The notes: generated by a model from the sequence alone, not told the origin. A stretch of 64,000 nt of DNA from Manihot esculenta (GCF_001659605.2 NC_035178.2:31823127-31887126), one strand, 5' to 3'; shown: positions 23,161-36,557, counted from the first letter of the stretch. Translations and numbers: made by a program.

Positions 23161-25561
23161 TGTAATACCCGGCTAGACTCCGGTACCGGAATTCCTACCG
23201 TTCGGTGGAATCTCGGATGTCGGAAACCTCTAGAAGGGTAAAATTATGTTTTTATAAAATATTTTCATGTATTTTATGTTTTTAAGTAAGAAAGAAATTG
23301 AGTTTTGAATGAAAAAGAGAATGAAGGAAGGACCCAGGTTCGGCCGCCGAACCTTATGTTCGACCGCCGAACATGGCATGCATGCGGAGGCACGTTAGGC
23401 TCCCGAAAGTGGTCTGGCCAGCCGCCTATAAAGGGGTCCCCTGTCCGAAATGGGCGAGTTTTCTCTCCCCATTTTCGGCCAAGGTGAGTCTCCACCCTCC
23501 CTTGTCGATCTTGTATTCTTCCTTCAAGTCTCTCATGATTTTTACAAGTTTTTAACTTGGTTTTGAAGATTTTTGAGCTTAGATCGAAGTTGTGAAGCTT
23601 GGAGACCTCAGGAAACCCGTTGTCTCCAAATCTCCGAGTTAGGTCACGCCCCCTCTCGATCTTCAAGAGGTAAGCGTCGATCCTCACTTTCTTCGATGTT
23701 TAAGCAAGTTTTATGAAGGTTTATGGGGTAGAAATGCATGTTTGAGTTAGTTGTTTAATGTTAGGACTTATGTGCTTTTATGGATAATGTATGTTGTATA
23801 TGTATGTTAGATGTGTTTTGGTTGGGGTTTAGGCTAGTTTGAGACCCCTATAAGCTTATGTATGTGTGTATGCATGTTTTAAAAGTGTTGGATGTGAGTT
23901 TGGGAAGTTTGGGAAGTTTGGGAGGCGTTTGTGCATAGAAGGGCTAAGTTCTGCCACTTCTGGAAGAACTCAGGTTCGGCAGCCGAAGGAACTTTCGGCC
24001 GCCGAACCTGCCTGTGGAGGCAAGCTTTTGGCTGCCGAACCCTGCCCCCGAAGGTTGGACTTTCGGCTCTGGAGAGGAGTTTTGGCCGCCGAAGGTGCCG
24101 CCGAAGGTGCATGAGTTTCGTCTTTGGAAAGGACTTTCGGCCGCCGAAGGTGCCGCCGAAAGTGGCTGAGTTTTGGCTCTGGAGGGACTTTCGACCGCCG
24201 AAGGTGCCGCCGAAAGTGCCCTGTTCAGCCTTCCTTTGCATGTTTTCTATGAATGTTTTGTGGTATTTTAATGGGTTTTTGAGGAGTTGTTTAGAGTCAT
24301 GTTAGCCTATGTTTGGTCCCTCATTTGAGTCCACCTGTGTAGGTACGGACCCGAGGAACCGAGGACCCCAACAGTGAGATAGCTGTTTCTGAGTCAGCCT
24401 GAGGTGAGTAGAATAGAACTATGTCTTAAATTAATGAAAGCTTTTAGCATGTTTCATGCATCATGAATGCCATGTATGTATATTAGATTGTATTGCATTA
24501 GAATTCACGAATATGTTGCATTGCATTATATGATGTTGATGTGGATGGTCATTGGATGATCCCTTAGCTCTCGTATAATATGATATGATGTGATATGATA
24601 TGGTATGATATGGAACCATCATGAATGCCATGTATGTATATTAGGTTGTATTGCATTAGAATTCACGAATATGTTGCATTGCATTATATGATGTTGATGT
24701 GGATGGTCATTGGATGATCCCTTAGCTCTCGTATGATATGATATGATGTGATATGATATGGTATGATATGAAAGTCCAGGTCGAGGCCCATTCTACGCCC
24801 CTGGCACTATGTTAAGAGAAAGACCAGGTCGAGGCCCATTCAACGCCCCTGGCACTATTGGAGTGTTATGCTATGTTATGTTATGTTAAGGGAAAGTCCA
24901 GGTCGAGGCCCATTCTACGCCCTTGGCACTATTGGATTTGTAGAGGGCTATTGGTGACAAGTCTATCTTTGATATGATTTGTTTATGATGTGATGCATTA
25001 CATGAAAAGCATGAAATTTTATATTATGTTTTACTATTATGCTCACTGGGCTCTAGTAGCTCACCCCATTCCCTTATCCCCCAGGTTTGCAGGTACGGGA
25101 TAGACCAGGAGGTCAGCAAGAGTAAAGTCATGTTTTATATAATAGCTAGATGTGGACATGAAAATATTGTAATGTATAGTATTGAACAATCATGTAATGT
25201 AACGATGTATATGGAGGATTAGAACTGTGCTTGACCCTAGTATGTTTAGTTAATCCCTTTTGTACATGATCTATGTAATGTCTTTATAATGTTTATGTAA
25301 ACCAAGCTTAATGAATGTTATGATACACCATTGGAGCATTTGATTAGGGCTCCAGTGTGAGGGTTATGTTTGTGAGTATGTGTATGTACAGGTTAAGCTT
25401 GCTGAATGAAAGAAAAAGTTTACAGTTTTATGTATATGGTATGATCATGTATGGGATTTAATAGGTATACAGGATATATGTTAGGCTTGCTACGGGTCCC
25501 GGTGACCTTAAGTCGATCTGGATCCTAGCGCCGGTAGCGGTCCGATTCCCGGGTCGTTACA
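23161..25561 (+). repeat. Tekay LTR, complete, right end of the Tekay chain
   Basis: 2401 bp, TGTAATACCCGG to GGGTCGTTACA. TATA box at 23426-23434, RY-like motif at 23377-23384, three hairpin units at 24774-24936. Nearly identical to 11329-13394 over their shared length. Part of the region around 24420-24610 is repeated at 24610-24775. The right flank ACATC (25562-25566) should be the target duplication, but its partner is outside the window. Confidence 0.88.
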
Positions 25562-25663
25562 ACATCACTCTTACTAAGGGAAATACATAAGAGCCTAGCT
25601 GACACATCTTATAAAGTTGGAACAACTGAACCAGTCAAAATTTGATCTTTCGCAAAGCAAAGG

Positions 25664-26441
25664 TCATATCGCAATCCAATTAATGCCAAAATCATAAAAA
25701 AATTTATCACATTGTTCTTCTTGTGCATCAACATCATCAGTTAGGGGCATAAGAGAATTAAATTCATCTTTCAAAGTTTCTACTTGGCTCAAGTAACTAG
25801 CCATATCCTGATGATTTTGTTGTAAGTGAACCATATCTGACACAACCTTGTAGATGCGTTGTATATCATTAGTATACAATGTTCTGGCCTTAGTCCAAAC
25901 CTTACAACAAGTTTTGCAAGATTGAAACAAAGCAAACAATTTTGGATCTAACGAATTCCATAAAAGACTACATAATTAAGCATCAAAACAAAGCAAACAA
26001 TTTTGGATCTAACGAATGCCATAAAAGACTACATAATTGAGCATCAATCTTAACCTAGTTGGGTCTATTAGTGGCATTTTTTGTTAAATGATCATCATAC
26101 CTCTATCCTACAAACCATAATTCTACGGATGCAGCCCAAGATATATAATTATTACTCCCTTGCAACTTAACCGTAGCAATTGAAAAGACAAGTTTAAGAG
26201 GCTCATAACCTGTATTGAGTGTGTTTTGCTTCTCAAACATGTCGAGAGAGATTCTGAAACAATAAGGGACCGAGTAGGAACCCGAATATGCAAAAAGGAG
26301 CTGAATCTGCCGAAAAGAACGCCTGTGAACAGTAAACCTGACGATCGGACCTACTGGGTTGGAGTCGCCGGCGTCAGGCGATGATGGAGGAAGAGTCGCT
26401 GGCATGAAACGGTCGCCGATAAGTGGTGCACGCATCCGCAC
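25664..26441 (-). pseudogene. gag: Ty1/copia gag remnant
   Basis: Two gag pieces in order on the minus strand: the N-terminal part near 26240-26103 (VKLQGSNNYISWAASVELWF, typical of copia gag starts) and the central part 25939-25664 (KVWTKARTLYTNDIQRIY, DDVDAQEEQCDKFFYDFGI). They are separated by a local duplication and a stop. No pol follows: the element is cut at 25561 by the Tekay chain. Its LTR and primer site lie to the right. Confidence 0.7.
25925..26046. repeat. 61-bp tandem duplication inside copia gag
   Basis: 25925-25985 and 25986-26046 are the same apart from a few bases. Confidence 0.85.
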
Positions 26442-26755
26442 ATGGATGAAGGACGTGTGAAGGTGATCTAATCTGACGACCGGACCTACTGGGCTGGGGT
26501 AGTCGGCACCGGGCGAAGCTGGGAGAAGAATCGCCGGTGTGAAATGGTTGCCAGAAAGTGGTGCACGCGTCGGCGCGTGGCCGGAAACAAGCTGTGCAGG
26601 GTGGCGTGTAGAGGCGCGTCTAGAGGCTGTGCTTCGCCGAAAAGTAGATTAGAGCCGGCATGTAGAATGGGCTAGGTGGTGAGACTAACTGATTTCTAGA
26701 AAGTCACCAAATCAAGGTGGCAGATTTGCCACTCAAAGGTGAACCAAATTTCTTG

Positions 26756-26767
26756 GCTCTAATACCA
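26756..26767 (-). other. copia primer binding site (initiator tRNA-Met type)
   Basis: The minus strand reads TGGTATTAGAGC, one base from the usual TGGTATCAGAGC, directly after the LTR end. Confidence 0.7.
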
Positions 26768-26994
26768 TGAAACTTTTATGAAAAGAAGAAAAAGAGAGCA
26801 GAAGATTTGAGAGTAAATACTTGATTATTCCCATCAAGCCAATTGGGGTATATATACTACTTACAAGAGTATATACTAGGTAAGAAAATAAATTAATTCC
26901 CTAATTATAGCCTAATCATATCCCAATCATATCACACAATCATATCCCTAATTATCACTATAAATCTAGGCTATTTATAGAAATAATCTCAACA
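26768..26994 (-). repeat. copia LTR, about 227 bp
   Basis: Minus-strand TGTTGAGATT to GTTTCA, followed at once by the primer site. A TATA-like GTATATATAC lies near 26849-26858. The left boundary is set by the primer site; the right boundary is inferred from a TGTT start and is less certain. Confidence 0.5.
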
Positions 26995-27004
26995 TACAGA
27001 AATA

Positions 27005-27375
27005 ATCTTAACAAGAACATAATAACATTTATTCAAATTCTAATACTAAGCCAGAAGGTAAGGGCATATAATAAGTTCCTACAGCTAACGTAGCAATCTT
27101 TACTCCACTTGCCATTTGTATGTCCACCTCTTCTCAATCATAAATATTCATGAAGTTCAGGACTCATATTAGCTAACATCACACATATAGCTTGCACATC
27201 ATCATCAATATGATGATCGTACTTGTCCTTAATATCATCACTAGCATTCTCATCAAGAACATCAAGTATGTCTTGATCGAGAACATATAACCTCTTTTCT
27301 TGCTTGAGAATCATTCTCAAATTGTGATACCAATCCAAGAAGTTTAGTTTAGTTAATTTGTTAGCATCATGTATG
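27005..27375 (-). pseudogene. Second Ty1/copia remnant: gag N-terminus joined to protease
   Basis: 27375-27138 encodes a gag N-terminal part (FLDWYHNLRMILKQEKRLYV, DDDVQAICVMLANMSPEL). It is followed on the same strand by a protease-start piece near 27120-27010 (GVKIATLAVGTYYMPLPSGL). The zinc knuckle between them is missing. The same two domains occur in the remnant at 53790-54860. Confidence 0.6.
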
Positions 27376-28879
27376 CTACACAGGAAGAGATAATTTACTC
27401 ATGGTGGAACTAGATTCTATTCATGTATAGATATTTAATTACTAGTCTCATGTATTCTCCTAATTAGTAAATAAAGTCTTTAATCTTTTAATCAGTCTTC
27501 CACTTTTTTATTTAAATTAATAGTCCTATCTATTAATTCAGAAAATCTAGCGGTCCCATTTAATTTAAATAATCTTGGGTTTGCCCAATAAATTATTATA
27601 AATTAAATTAGGTAGAGAATATAGTTTATAAATCACATCTCCATGTGACTCCTATATTAGTTAAGGGATAACTCTTTGTCTTTATTATATCTTATATGTT
27701 ATGCCTAACTCTTACCCTAAACTTGCATAATCATGGATTTATCTATCCACATCAAGTAATTTAGTTAAGTAGAGCCATTGTTCAGAAATACCAAATATTT
27801 TATAGCATTAAACATATTGAGGTTAAATTAACCTTGGGTTTGCCAAACAAGTTAATAAAAATGGAACTCTAATTTTATGTTATAACAATGGGTGGTAAGC
27901 CATCATATTCTTAACATATACTTAAAATTTTAATTAGGGATTTTAGTCCTAAGATTTCTATTAAGGTCTCATGCATAGGCATTATTGTTGTAAATCATAC
28001 ATATCATATACATAAAGATACACCTCTAACATGTCATTCTAATTGGATGATTATGGATATTTTAAAAATAATTTTCTTTGAGTCATAAAGGAAACTTGAT
28101 GGTTTAAAAATATAGGTGGCAGCTTCTTTAATCTTTAGAAGTCAAAAGGGCTCCTCCATTGTACTATATCCAATACTCCTTATAATTTTTAACATACCCT
28201 TTTCTTCCTGGGTTTATAAAATTAATCCTATCTACATATTCTAGCTACATAACTATTACATAATTTGAATAAGAAACCTTGAGTTACATTCAAGTGAAAC
28301 TAGATGAGAAGAGAATTTTACAATCTAAAATAATAAGAAAGGCAGGACACACGGACCCTATTTAAAAATATCAAAAATGAATCAATCATTCATCTAAATA
28401 TTTTGAACTTTTCAAAATTTATCCATAACCATCTATCATTCAAATAAATCATATTAAATGCATATAAATTAGCCATTAATTTATTTTATATTTATTATTA
28501 ATTTTGTATGTTAAAATTAAAATTTAGACAATTTAATATATTAATTTTGGTATCAACAAAAAATAATTCATGAATAAAATAATTTTATTCAGATATCTAA
28601 TCATGTTAGAAAATTGATTTTAACAGCAAATTATAAAATTAAATTTAATGTTATTAATTTCTAAAAATTAATTTAATAAATAAAATAATTTTATTCATAT
28701 TTCTAATCAAATTAGAAAATACATTAAAATTAATTTTAAATACAGTCAAAATATTTAAGTGGCCAAATTAATAAAAACTATTTTAAATTAAATAGTCATT
28801 TAATTTATAGACTGAAAATCATTTTTAAAATTATTTTCTGCTAAAAGGATTATTTTGAAAATTTTCAAAACTTGCAGGG
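27376..28879. other. AT-rich DNA without recognisable genes
   Basis: Low-complexity AT-rich sequence with stops in all frames. It may be leader or LTR sequence of the copia remnant to its left, because that gag starts at its edge, but I find no terminal motifs. No promoter, RNA gene or repeat is clear to me. Confidence 0.5.
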
Positions 28880-29625
28880 ACCAAATCGTATTTTTAAAAA
28901 CTCATCTTATTCCCTGGGAAAAAGCCCTAGCTGCTGCATCGACAAGTCTAGCCACTGGCATAGGCGGCCAGCGCAAGAAACCGACTGTACTCCAGCCAGC
29001 CAGCCTGCAGCGAGGAGATCGCCAGCGTCGGGGTGGTCTTCTCTCCCACGACAAATTCGCGAGGAGAAAAACTGAGACACCCACCGACGCGCGAGGGCCT
29101 TGTGCATGGCGGCCATGCCATGCAAGACTTCGCCGTCCGCCATCAAGCAGCAAGTGCGCAAGGCGGTAACGTGCCTCTACGGTGGCCGTCGACTCGCAAG
29201 GGGACCTCGAACAGAGACTTTCTTGGCCTTTTTCATCAATGAGAGTCGAGAAGAAGAACGATTTCTCCTCTCGGTTCCATCGACGATGAGAATGACCAGC
29301 GCCAACGACCAGCTTCCCCGAGAAGCAAAGCCCAGCAACGGCGTGCATCAAAGATGTGCATCGACTAGGTCACACCACCGGGACGGCCTGTCGCTTTCTT
29401 GTTCATGGCGATCTGCAGAACGAGCCCGATCGTGATCTCTTCCACGCGACCATTGCATTTCTGTCGCGTCGTTCGTCTCCCGAGTAGCGACAACCAGACG
29501 TCGCCGACGAGCGCGTGTCGGTAAGAGGACCTATCGCGACTCGCCTTCAGCCAACCTCGGTCGTGGCTCAGTTGGCGATTGGGTGGCGCCGGAGTGTTCT
29601 TTGTGAACACAGATTCGAAAATATT
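28880..29625. other. GC-rich island of unknown origin in AT-rich DNA
   Basis: A sharp rise in GC and CpG over about 740 bp, bounded by very AT-rich DNA. Several frames stay open on both strands (longest 149 codons, minus strand 29351-28902), as expected from GC-rich sequence. None shows a domain I recognise. It could be the leader of a copia element or captured host DNA. Confidence 0.5.
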
Positions 29626-30061
29626 TTTTTCCTTTTTATTATTTTAACAATTAAAATACCAAACAATACATCAAAACAATTTTGATTCTAGATTCAAAAT
29701 TTTCGAGAACACCAATTTTATTTAGCACATAAAATTTAATATTAACCCAATAATAAATATAATTAAATATTATACTTTAATCGTTTAAATATGGCTCTAA
29801 TACTAGTTGAATTTCAATTGAATTGAATGCAACGGAAAATAAAAATAAAAGTTTTTTTACTATGGATCATGTAAATAAAAAAAGTAATAATAATTAAAAA
29901 GAAAATAAATACTTTTTTTTTCAGTAAAATATGAGATTGTTCATTTTTGTTGCGTTGTCGCATACCACAAATCGTACAAGTGTTCGATTTTTGATGATAT
30001 CCACATAAAATAGCAATTGAAAAAACCTAAAACAGTTCTAAGAGAACTTGGTTACATAAAT
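29626..30061. other. AT-rich stretch with a primer-site-like motif
   Basis: On the minus strand near 29790-29803 the sequence AGTATTAGAGCC resembles a copia primer site, next to an AAATTCA that could end an LTR. No matching LTR start is evident. Nothing else seen. Confidence 0.3.
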
Positions 30062-30708
30062 GAAACAAGAATCACTAAGTTACATAAAGTGAATATCATA
30101 ATTTATTTGATTATGAACCATATGAAACTTATGAAGCTTGTTTAATAAGTAAAATGACTAAAACACATTTTAAAAGAAAAGGTAAATGGTCACAAGAATT
30201 ATTGGGTCTTATATATACGGATGTATGTGGACCAATGACTACCTAAGCCATAGGTGAGTACCCGTATTTTATTATATTTACCAATGACTATACTAGATAT
30301 GGTTATGTGTATTTAATGAAATACAAATCTAAATCATTTGAAAAGTTCAAAGAATTCAAATATGAAGTTGAAGAACAGACTGATAAAAGTATTAAATAAC
30401 TTAGATCTGATCGAACTGATGAAAACTTAAGTTATAAATTTTATGATTATATAATAGAGAATGAGATTCTCTCACAATGCACTCCTCTTGGAACACCACA
30501 ATACAATGGAATTTTAGAAAGGAATGGTCCATGATGAGTCTTGCAGGCTTACCTCTTTCCTTTTGCGAAAATACTTTACAAATCGCGATATACCTTCTTA
30601 ATAAGAGTTCTGTCCAAAATCTGTTGATAAGACCCCATATGAGATGTGGACTAACAAAAAGACAATCTTATCATATATTTATGGATGTGATGCTTATATG
30701 AAGCATTT
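30062..30708 (+). pseudogene. pol: Ty1/copia integrase remnant, cut by a Tekay insertion
   Basis: The frame (with stops) reads like a copia integrase core: MTKTHFKRKG, LLGLIYTDVCGP with the first catalytic Asp, FTNDYTRYGYVYLM, LRSDRTDE, and a degraded TPQYNG region near 30495-30520. Several stops and frameshifts. The sequence resumes at 48972 after the 18.26-kb insertion. Confidence 0.8.
30704..30708 (+). repeat. Target site duplication CATTT, left
   Basis: Matches 48967-48971. Together they bracket the whole Tekay insertion, and the copia frame continues across the pair. Confidence 0.92.
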
Positions 30709-30993
30709 TGTAATACCCGGCTAGACCCCGGCATCGAAATTCCTACCTTCCAGTGGAATCTCCATTGGAATCCGGAATTCTCGGATGACGGAGCCTTCTA
30801 GAAGGGTAAAATAAAGGTTTTCTAAAATATTTTTATATGTTTTTATGGTTTTAATGAAGAAAGAAATTGAGTTTTGAAAGAAAAGACCAAGGAGGGAAAA
30901 GCAAGGTTCGGCCGCCGAGCCTCATGTTCGGCCGCCGAACATTGGGCTCTTGCGGAAGCACCTTTGACCCCCGAAGGTGGTCTGGCCAGCCAC

Positions 30994-31003
30994 CTATAAA
31001 AGG
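30994..31003 (+). promoter_or_regulatory. TATA box of outer Tekay 5' LTR
   Basis: CTATAAAAGG after the conserved GGCCAGCCAC. Confidence 0.6.
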
Positions 31004-32125
31004 CTCCATGTCCGAAAATGGGCGAGTTTTCTCTCTCTATTTTTGGGCATAGGTGAGATTTCGCCCTCCCATGGTTGATTTTGTGTTTTCCTTCAATCCC
31101 TTCAAGTTTTTGATGAGTTTTACTTTGTTTTGAAGATTTTTAATCTAAGATCAAAGTTTTGAAGCTTGGAGACCCCCGGAGCTCGATTTCTCCCAATCTC
31201 CAAGTTTGGATCACCTCTCCCCTCGATCTTCAAGAGGTAAGCGTAGATCCTCACCTTCTTTTATGTTTTAAGTAAGTTTTAAGAAGGGGTTAAGGGTTTT
31301 GATGCATGTTTAGAGTAGATCTAAAATGTTAGGGTTTATGTACCCTTTATGCTTAATGTGATGTTTATGTGTTGTTTGTTGGGGTTTAGACTAGTTTTAT
31401 GCACCCATATGCTTGAATAAGTGTTTATGCATGTTTTAGAATAGTTGGATGCATGTTGAGAGGTTTTTGGTGGCTGGATGTGAGAGGCAGAATTGGGTTC
31501 TGCTATTCTGGAGAACCCAGGTTCGGCCATCGAACCTGCCTGTGGAGGCAGCTTTAGGCTGCCTAAACTTGGCCCCAAAAATTGGACTTTCGGCTCTGGA
31601 GGGGAGTTTCGGCCGCCGAACCTGCCCCCGAAGGTTAGTGACTTTCGGATCTGTGAAGGCTTTCGGCCGCCGAACTCTGCCCCCGAAAGTGCCTGATTTT
31701 CGGATCTGGAGGGACCTTCGGCCGCCGAACCTGCCGTCGAAAGTCCCCTACCCAGCCTTCCTTTGCCTATTTCCTATGAATGTTTTATGATGTTTTAGGA
31801 GGTTTTTGGGGAAACGTTTAGAGTCATGTTAGAGTATGTTTGGTCCCTCATTTGAGTCCACCTGTGTAGGATCGGACCTGAGGAATCGAGGAGATCAGCA
31901 GTGTGATAGCTGCTTCAAAGTCAGTCGAGTATCAGCCAGAGGTGAGTAGAACATAACTTCTTTTATTTTCAAGGCAATCAAACTTTTAAGCATGTTCATG
32001 TATCATGATATGTAATAGGTTTTTTGCACTAGAATTCACGAATATGACGCATTGCATAATTTACTGTTGATGTGGATGGATATTGGATGACCCACTAGCC
32101 CTTGATATGATATGATATGAGATAG

Positions 32126-32345
32126 AAAGACCAGGGCAGCCCATTCTACGCCCCTGGCACAGAGTAGAGAAAAGACCAGGGCAGCCCATTCTACGCCCTT
32201 GGCATAGAGTAAAGAAAAGACCAGGGCAGCCCATTCCCATTCTACGCCCCTGGCACAGAGTAGAGAAAAGACCAGGGCAGTCCATTCTACGCCCTTGGCA
32301 TAGAATAAAGAAAAGACCAGGGCAGCCCATTCTACGCCCCTGGCA
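32126..32345 (+). repeat. Hairpin minisatellite, five units
   Basis: Five units of about 44-49 bp with CCAGG and CCTGG arms. Units two and four read CTTGG in the right arm, which still pairs in RNA through one G-U pair. Confidence 0.8.
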
Positions 32346-33009
32346 CAGTTGGACATGTTATGTTATGTTAAGCAAAAGTCATGAGGAGCCCTGTTGTGGG
32401 CCGGGCATTGGATATGTAGAGGGTTACTGGAGACAAGTCCATCCGAGATGTGAATTGTTTGTGATGTGATGCATTTCATTAAAGCATATGTTTAATGAAC
32501 TGTTTTTACTATTCTACTCACTGGGCTTTAGTAGCTCACCCCTTTCCCCTAACCCCCAGGGTTGCAGGAGCACAGGTAGCTGTGGGAGAGTCATTAGAGT
32601 TCTGGTATAGCATGATGTAATAGAGTTTTAGTAGACATGTAATGTAATGTAAAGTAATGTAATGAGGATTAGTATTGTGCTTGGCCCTAATGTTTTTTGT
32701 AAATCCCTGTTTTACATGATCTTTATGTAAATGTTTTAATGATGAGATATGTTGAACCAGGCTTGACATATGAGATGTTGACCCAACTGGAGCATTTGAT
32801 GAGGGCTCCAGTAAGGAGTTTTATGTATACAGTTATGATGCATGCACAGGTCAAGCTTGGTATATGAAAAGCTTAAAGTTTTTATGGAAATTTATGGTCA
32901 TGTATGGGATTTTATCAGGTACACAGGATGTATAGTAGGTTTGCTACGGGTCCCGGTGACCTTAAGTCGATCTGGATCCTAGCGGTCCGGTTTCCGGGTC
33001 GTTACAGAG

Positions 33010-33022
33010 TGGTATCAGAGCC
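33010..33022 (+). other. Tekay primer binding site (initiator tRNA-Met type)
   Basis: TGGTATCAGAGCC three bases after the LTR end. Confidence 0.88.
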
Positions 33023-33265
33023 TTAGGTTCATATGGTCGGACCTAGAGTGTGTCGGGCTCATAGATATTATAGAAGGGCAAGCATAATAGGGAAAATCAT
33101 GTCCACTAGGATAGGATGTGGAATCCTGTCTTGATGATGATGTGTAATGCCATGACTATTTGCATGTGCATTAATGATATGCTATGTATGATGTAGGTTC
33201 ATGTGTTTCCACATGAACCATATGATGCTAATGTTTATGTGTATATGTTGTTTTTCAGAAATAGA

Positions 33266-34296
33266 ATGCGAGGCACTCGTCAATCTGCACAATTGACTGG
33301 AGTTCCACCAGAGAATGAGGGCATGGATGCCCTTCCCCCTGCTCTACCAAGGGCAAGGTCAAGTAGATCAAGCAGAGAATGAACGTCAAGGGACCCTAGA
33401 AGGTCTTTTGATGTGAACAGGAGGAGAACAGATCCAGGAAGGATGTCGGCAGATGTGAGGGAATCTGTGGATGATGATCAGAGAAGGGATGGGAGTTTGG
33501 GTGTAAGCATGTCTGAAGGGGGGTATGGGAGAGTCTCAAGGAGGCGCTCAGGCCTCGGGTTTTGCTCACCCACCACAGTATCCACCCTATCCTTAGGGAC
33601 CAGGGTATCCGATGGGAGGCACATCGGATTTTTTCAGCCATAACCCATACCCTTCCTTCATGCCTTATCCCCCATACTACCCACCATATCCACAATATCC
33701 CATGTTTCCACCCTCACCCTTTTATCCATACACAGCAAACCCTAACCCAGGGAATGCTGCACCTCCTCCACCAACAGAACCTGTAGCCCCTGAAATCCAA
33801 ACACCTAAACCTAGCTCATCTGTGGGGAGCAAGGTAAAGATAACAGATTACCTGCAACTGGATGCTCCTAAATTCAAAATAGGGGATGATTCATTTGAGT
33901 ACCTCAAAATGGTAAAGACGATAACAAATGAGCTGGGAGCTAGTGATAGTAGAGCCATTCAGATGGCGGGGTTCACTTTGAAATGCAAGAAAGCACGAGA
34001 GTGGTTTAAAAATTATGTGAACCCCAGGTTGGATAGCCTATCTTGGGAAGAGCTTGCCAACGAGTTTGCTGGATGGGCTTTTCCTGACAGTTCCAGAGAG
34101 TTGAAAGTTGTTGAGTTTGAGCAGCTAAGGCAGACAGATGATATGAGTGTCGATGAGTACACAGATGAATTCTTGGAGTTGCTGCAGTATGTGGGTCAGG
34201 CCTATGACACAGATCAGAAGAAAGCTAGGAGGTATACCATGAGGCTCCATCCTAGGTATTCCTCCCTGATCCTACCAGCAGAAGAAAGTTGTACCT
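33266..34296 (+). pseudogene. gag: Tekay gag of outer element, truncated
   Basis: Starts MRGTRQSAQLTG. Stop TGA at 33380-33382, a frameshift in a G run near 33525 and a stop near 33593. The frame then recovers from 33612 through the capsid-like region (REWFKNYVNPR). It ends at a deletion joint near 34297, where it runs into LTR sequence, so the zinc knuckle and all of pol are gone. Confidence 0.85.
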
Positions 34297-35481
34297 CGAC
34301 CGCCGAACATTGGGCTCTTGCGGAGGCACCTTTGGCCCCCGAAGGTGGTCTGGCCAGCCACCTATAAAAGGCCCCATGTCCGAAAATGGGCGAGTTTTCT
34401 CTCTCTATTTTCGGGCATAGGTGAGATTTCGCCCTCCCATGGTTGATTTTGTGTTTTCCTTCAATCCCTTCAAGTTTTTGATGAGTTTTACTTTGTTTTG
34501 AAGATTTTTAAGCTAAGATCAAAGTTTTGAAGCTTGGAGACCCCCGGAGCTCGATTTCTCCCAATCTCCAAGTTTGGATCACCTCTCCTCTCGATCTTCA
34601 AGAGGTAAGCGTAGATCCTCACCTTCTTTTATGTTTTAAGTAAGTTTTAAGAAGGGGTTAAGGGTTTTGATGCATGTTTAGAGTAGATCTAAAATGTTAG
34701 GGTTTATGTACCATTTATGCTTAATGTGATGTTTATGTGTTGTTTGTTAGGGTTTAGACTAGTTTTATGCCCCCATATGCTTGAATAAGTGTTTATGCAT
34801 ATTTTAGAATAGTTGGATGCATGTTGAGAGGTTTTTGGTGGCTGGATGTGAGAGGCAGAATCAGGTTCTGCCATTCTAGAGAACCCCGGTTCGGCCGCCA
34901 AACCTGCCTGTGGAGGCAGCTTTAGGCCGCCTAAACTCGCCCCCGAAAGTTGGACTTTCGGCTCTGGAGGGGAGTTTTGGCCGCTGAACCTGCCCCCGAA
35001 GGTTAGTGACTATCGGATTTGTGAAGGCTTTCAGCCGCCAAACCCTGCCCTCAAACGTGCTTGACTTTCGAATCTGTAGGGACCTTCGGCCGCCGAACCT
35101 AGGTCCGAAAGTCCCCTACCCAGCCTTCCTTTGCCTGTTTCCTATGAATGTTTTATGATGTTTTAGGAGGTTTTTAGGGAGATGTTTAGAGTCATGTTAA
35201 AGTATGTTTGGTCCATCATTTGAGTCCACCTGTGTATGATCGGACCTAAGGAACCGAGGAGATCAGCAGTGAGATAGCTGCTTCAGAGTCAGTCGAGTAT
35301 CAGCCAGAGGTGAGTAGAACATAACTTCTTTTATTTTCAAGGCAATCAAACTTTGAAGCATGTTCATGCATCATGATATGTAATAGGTTGTTTGCACTAG
35401 AATTCACGAATATGACGCATTGCATAATTTGCTGTTCATGTGGATGGATTTTAAATGACCCACTAGCCCTTGATATGATAT
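34297..35481 (+). repeat. Tekay 3' LTR of outer element, left part
   Basis: Matches the 5' LTR from about 30930 onward, so the first 220 bp are lost. TATA box at 34362-34370. It is interrupted at 35482 and continues at 48156-48966. Confidence 0.85.
35477..35481 (+). repeat. Target site duplication GATAT, left
   Basis: Matches 48151-48155. The target is a GATAT-rich microsatellite in the outer LTR. Confidence 0.85.
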
Positions 35482-36557
35482 TGTAACGACCCGGAAACCG
35501 GACCGCTACCGGCGCTAGGATCCAGATCGACTTAAGGTCGCTGGGACCCGTAGCAAGCCTACTATACATACTGTGTACATGATAAAATCCCATACATGAT
35601 CATACAGTTTCATAAAAACTTTAAACTTTTCATATACCAAGCTTGACCTGTGCATGCACCATAACTGTATACATAAAACCCCTTACTGGAGCCCTCATGA
35701 AATGCTCTAGTTGGGTCAACAATTCATATGTCAAGCCTGGTTCAACATATCTCATCATTAAAACATTTACATAAAGATCATGTACAACAGGGATTTACAT
35801 TAAACATTAGGGCCAAACACAATACTAATCCTCGTTACTTTACTTTACATTACATTACATGTCCACTAAAACTCTATTACATCATGCTATACTAGAACTC
35901 TGATAACTCTCCCACAGCTACCTGTGCTCCTGCAACCCTGGGGGTTAGGGAAAAGGGGTGAGCTACTAAAGCCCAGTGAGCAGAACAGTAAAAGCAGTTC
36001 ATTAAACATATATTTTCATGAAATGCATCACATCACAAACAATTCACATCACGGATGGATTTGTCACTAGTAACCCTCTACATATCCAATGTGACCGGCC
36101 CACAACGGGGCTCCTCAAGACTTTTGCTTAACATAACATAACATGTCCAACTGTGCCAGGGGCATAGAATGGGCTGCCCTGGTCTTTTCTTTACTCTATG
36201 CCAAGGGCGTAGAATGGGCTGCCCTGGTCTTTTCTCTACTCTATGCCAGAGGCGTAGAATGGGCTGCCCTGATCTTTCTATCTCATGTCATATCATATCA
36301 TATCATATCTTATCGAGGGCTAATGGATCATCCAATATCTATCCACACCAGCAATAAATAATGCAATGCGTCATATTCGTGGATTCTAATGCAACAACCT
36401 ATAAACACGGCAATCGTGATGCATGAACATGCTTAAAAATTTAGTTGCTTTGAAATAAAATAGAGTTGTGTTCTACTCACCACTGGCTGATACTCGACTG
36501 ACTCTGAAGCAGCTATCTCACTGCTGGTCTCCTCGATTCCTCAAGTCCGATCCTACA

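Larger units (their letters stand above)
30709..33006 (+). repeat. Tekay 5' LTR of outer element
   Basis: 2298 bp. TATA box at 30994-31003; splice-donor-like AAGAG|GTAAGC near 31235; five hairpin units at 32130-32343; ends GGTCGTTACA. Confidence 0.9.

Noticed and set aside
28902..29351. 149-codon minus-strand frame in the GC-rich island
   Set aside because: Frames are open on both strands as expected from high GC; Arg/Ala/Pro-rich composition without a domain or start evidence.
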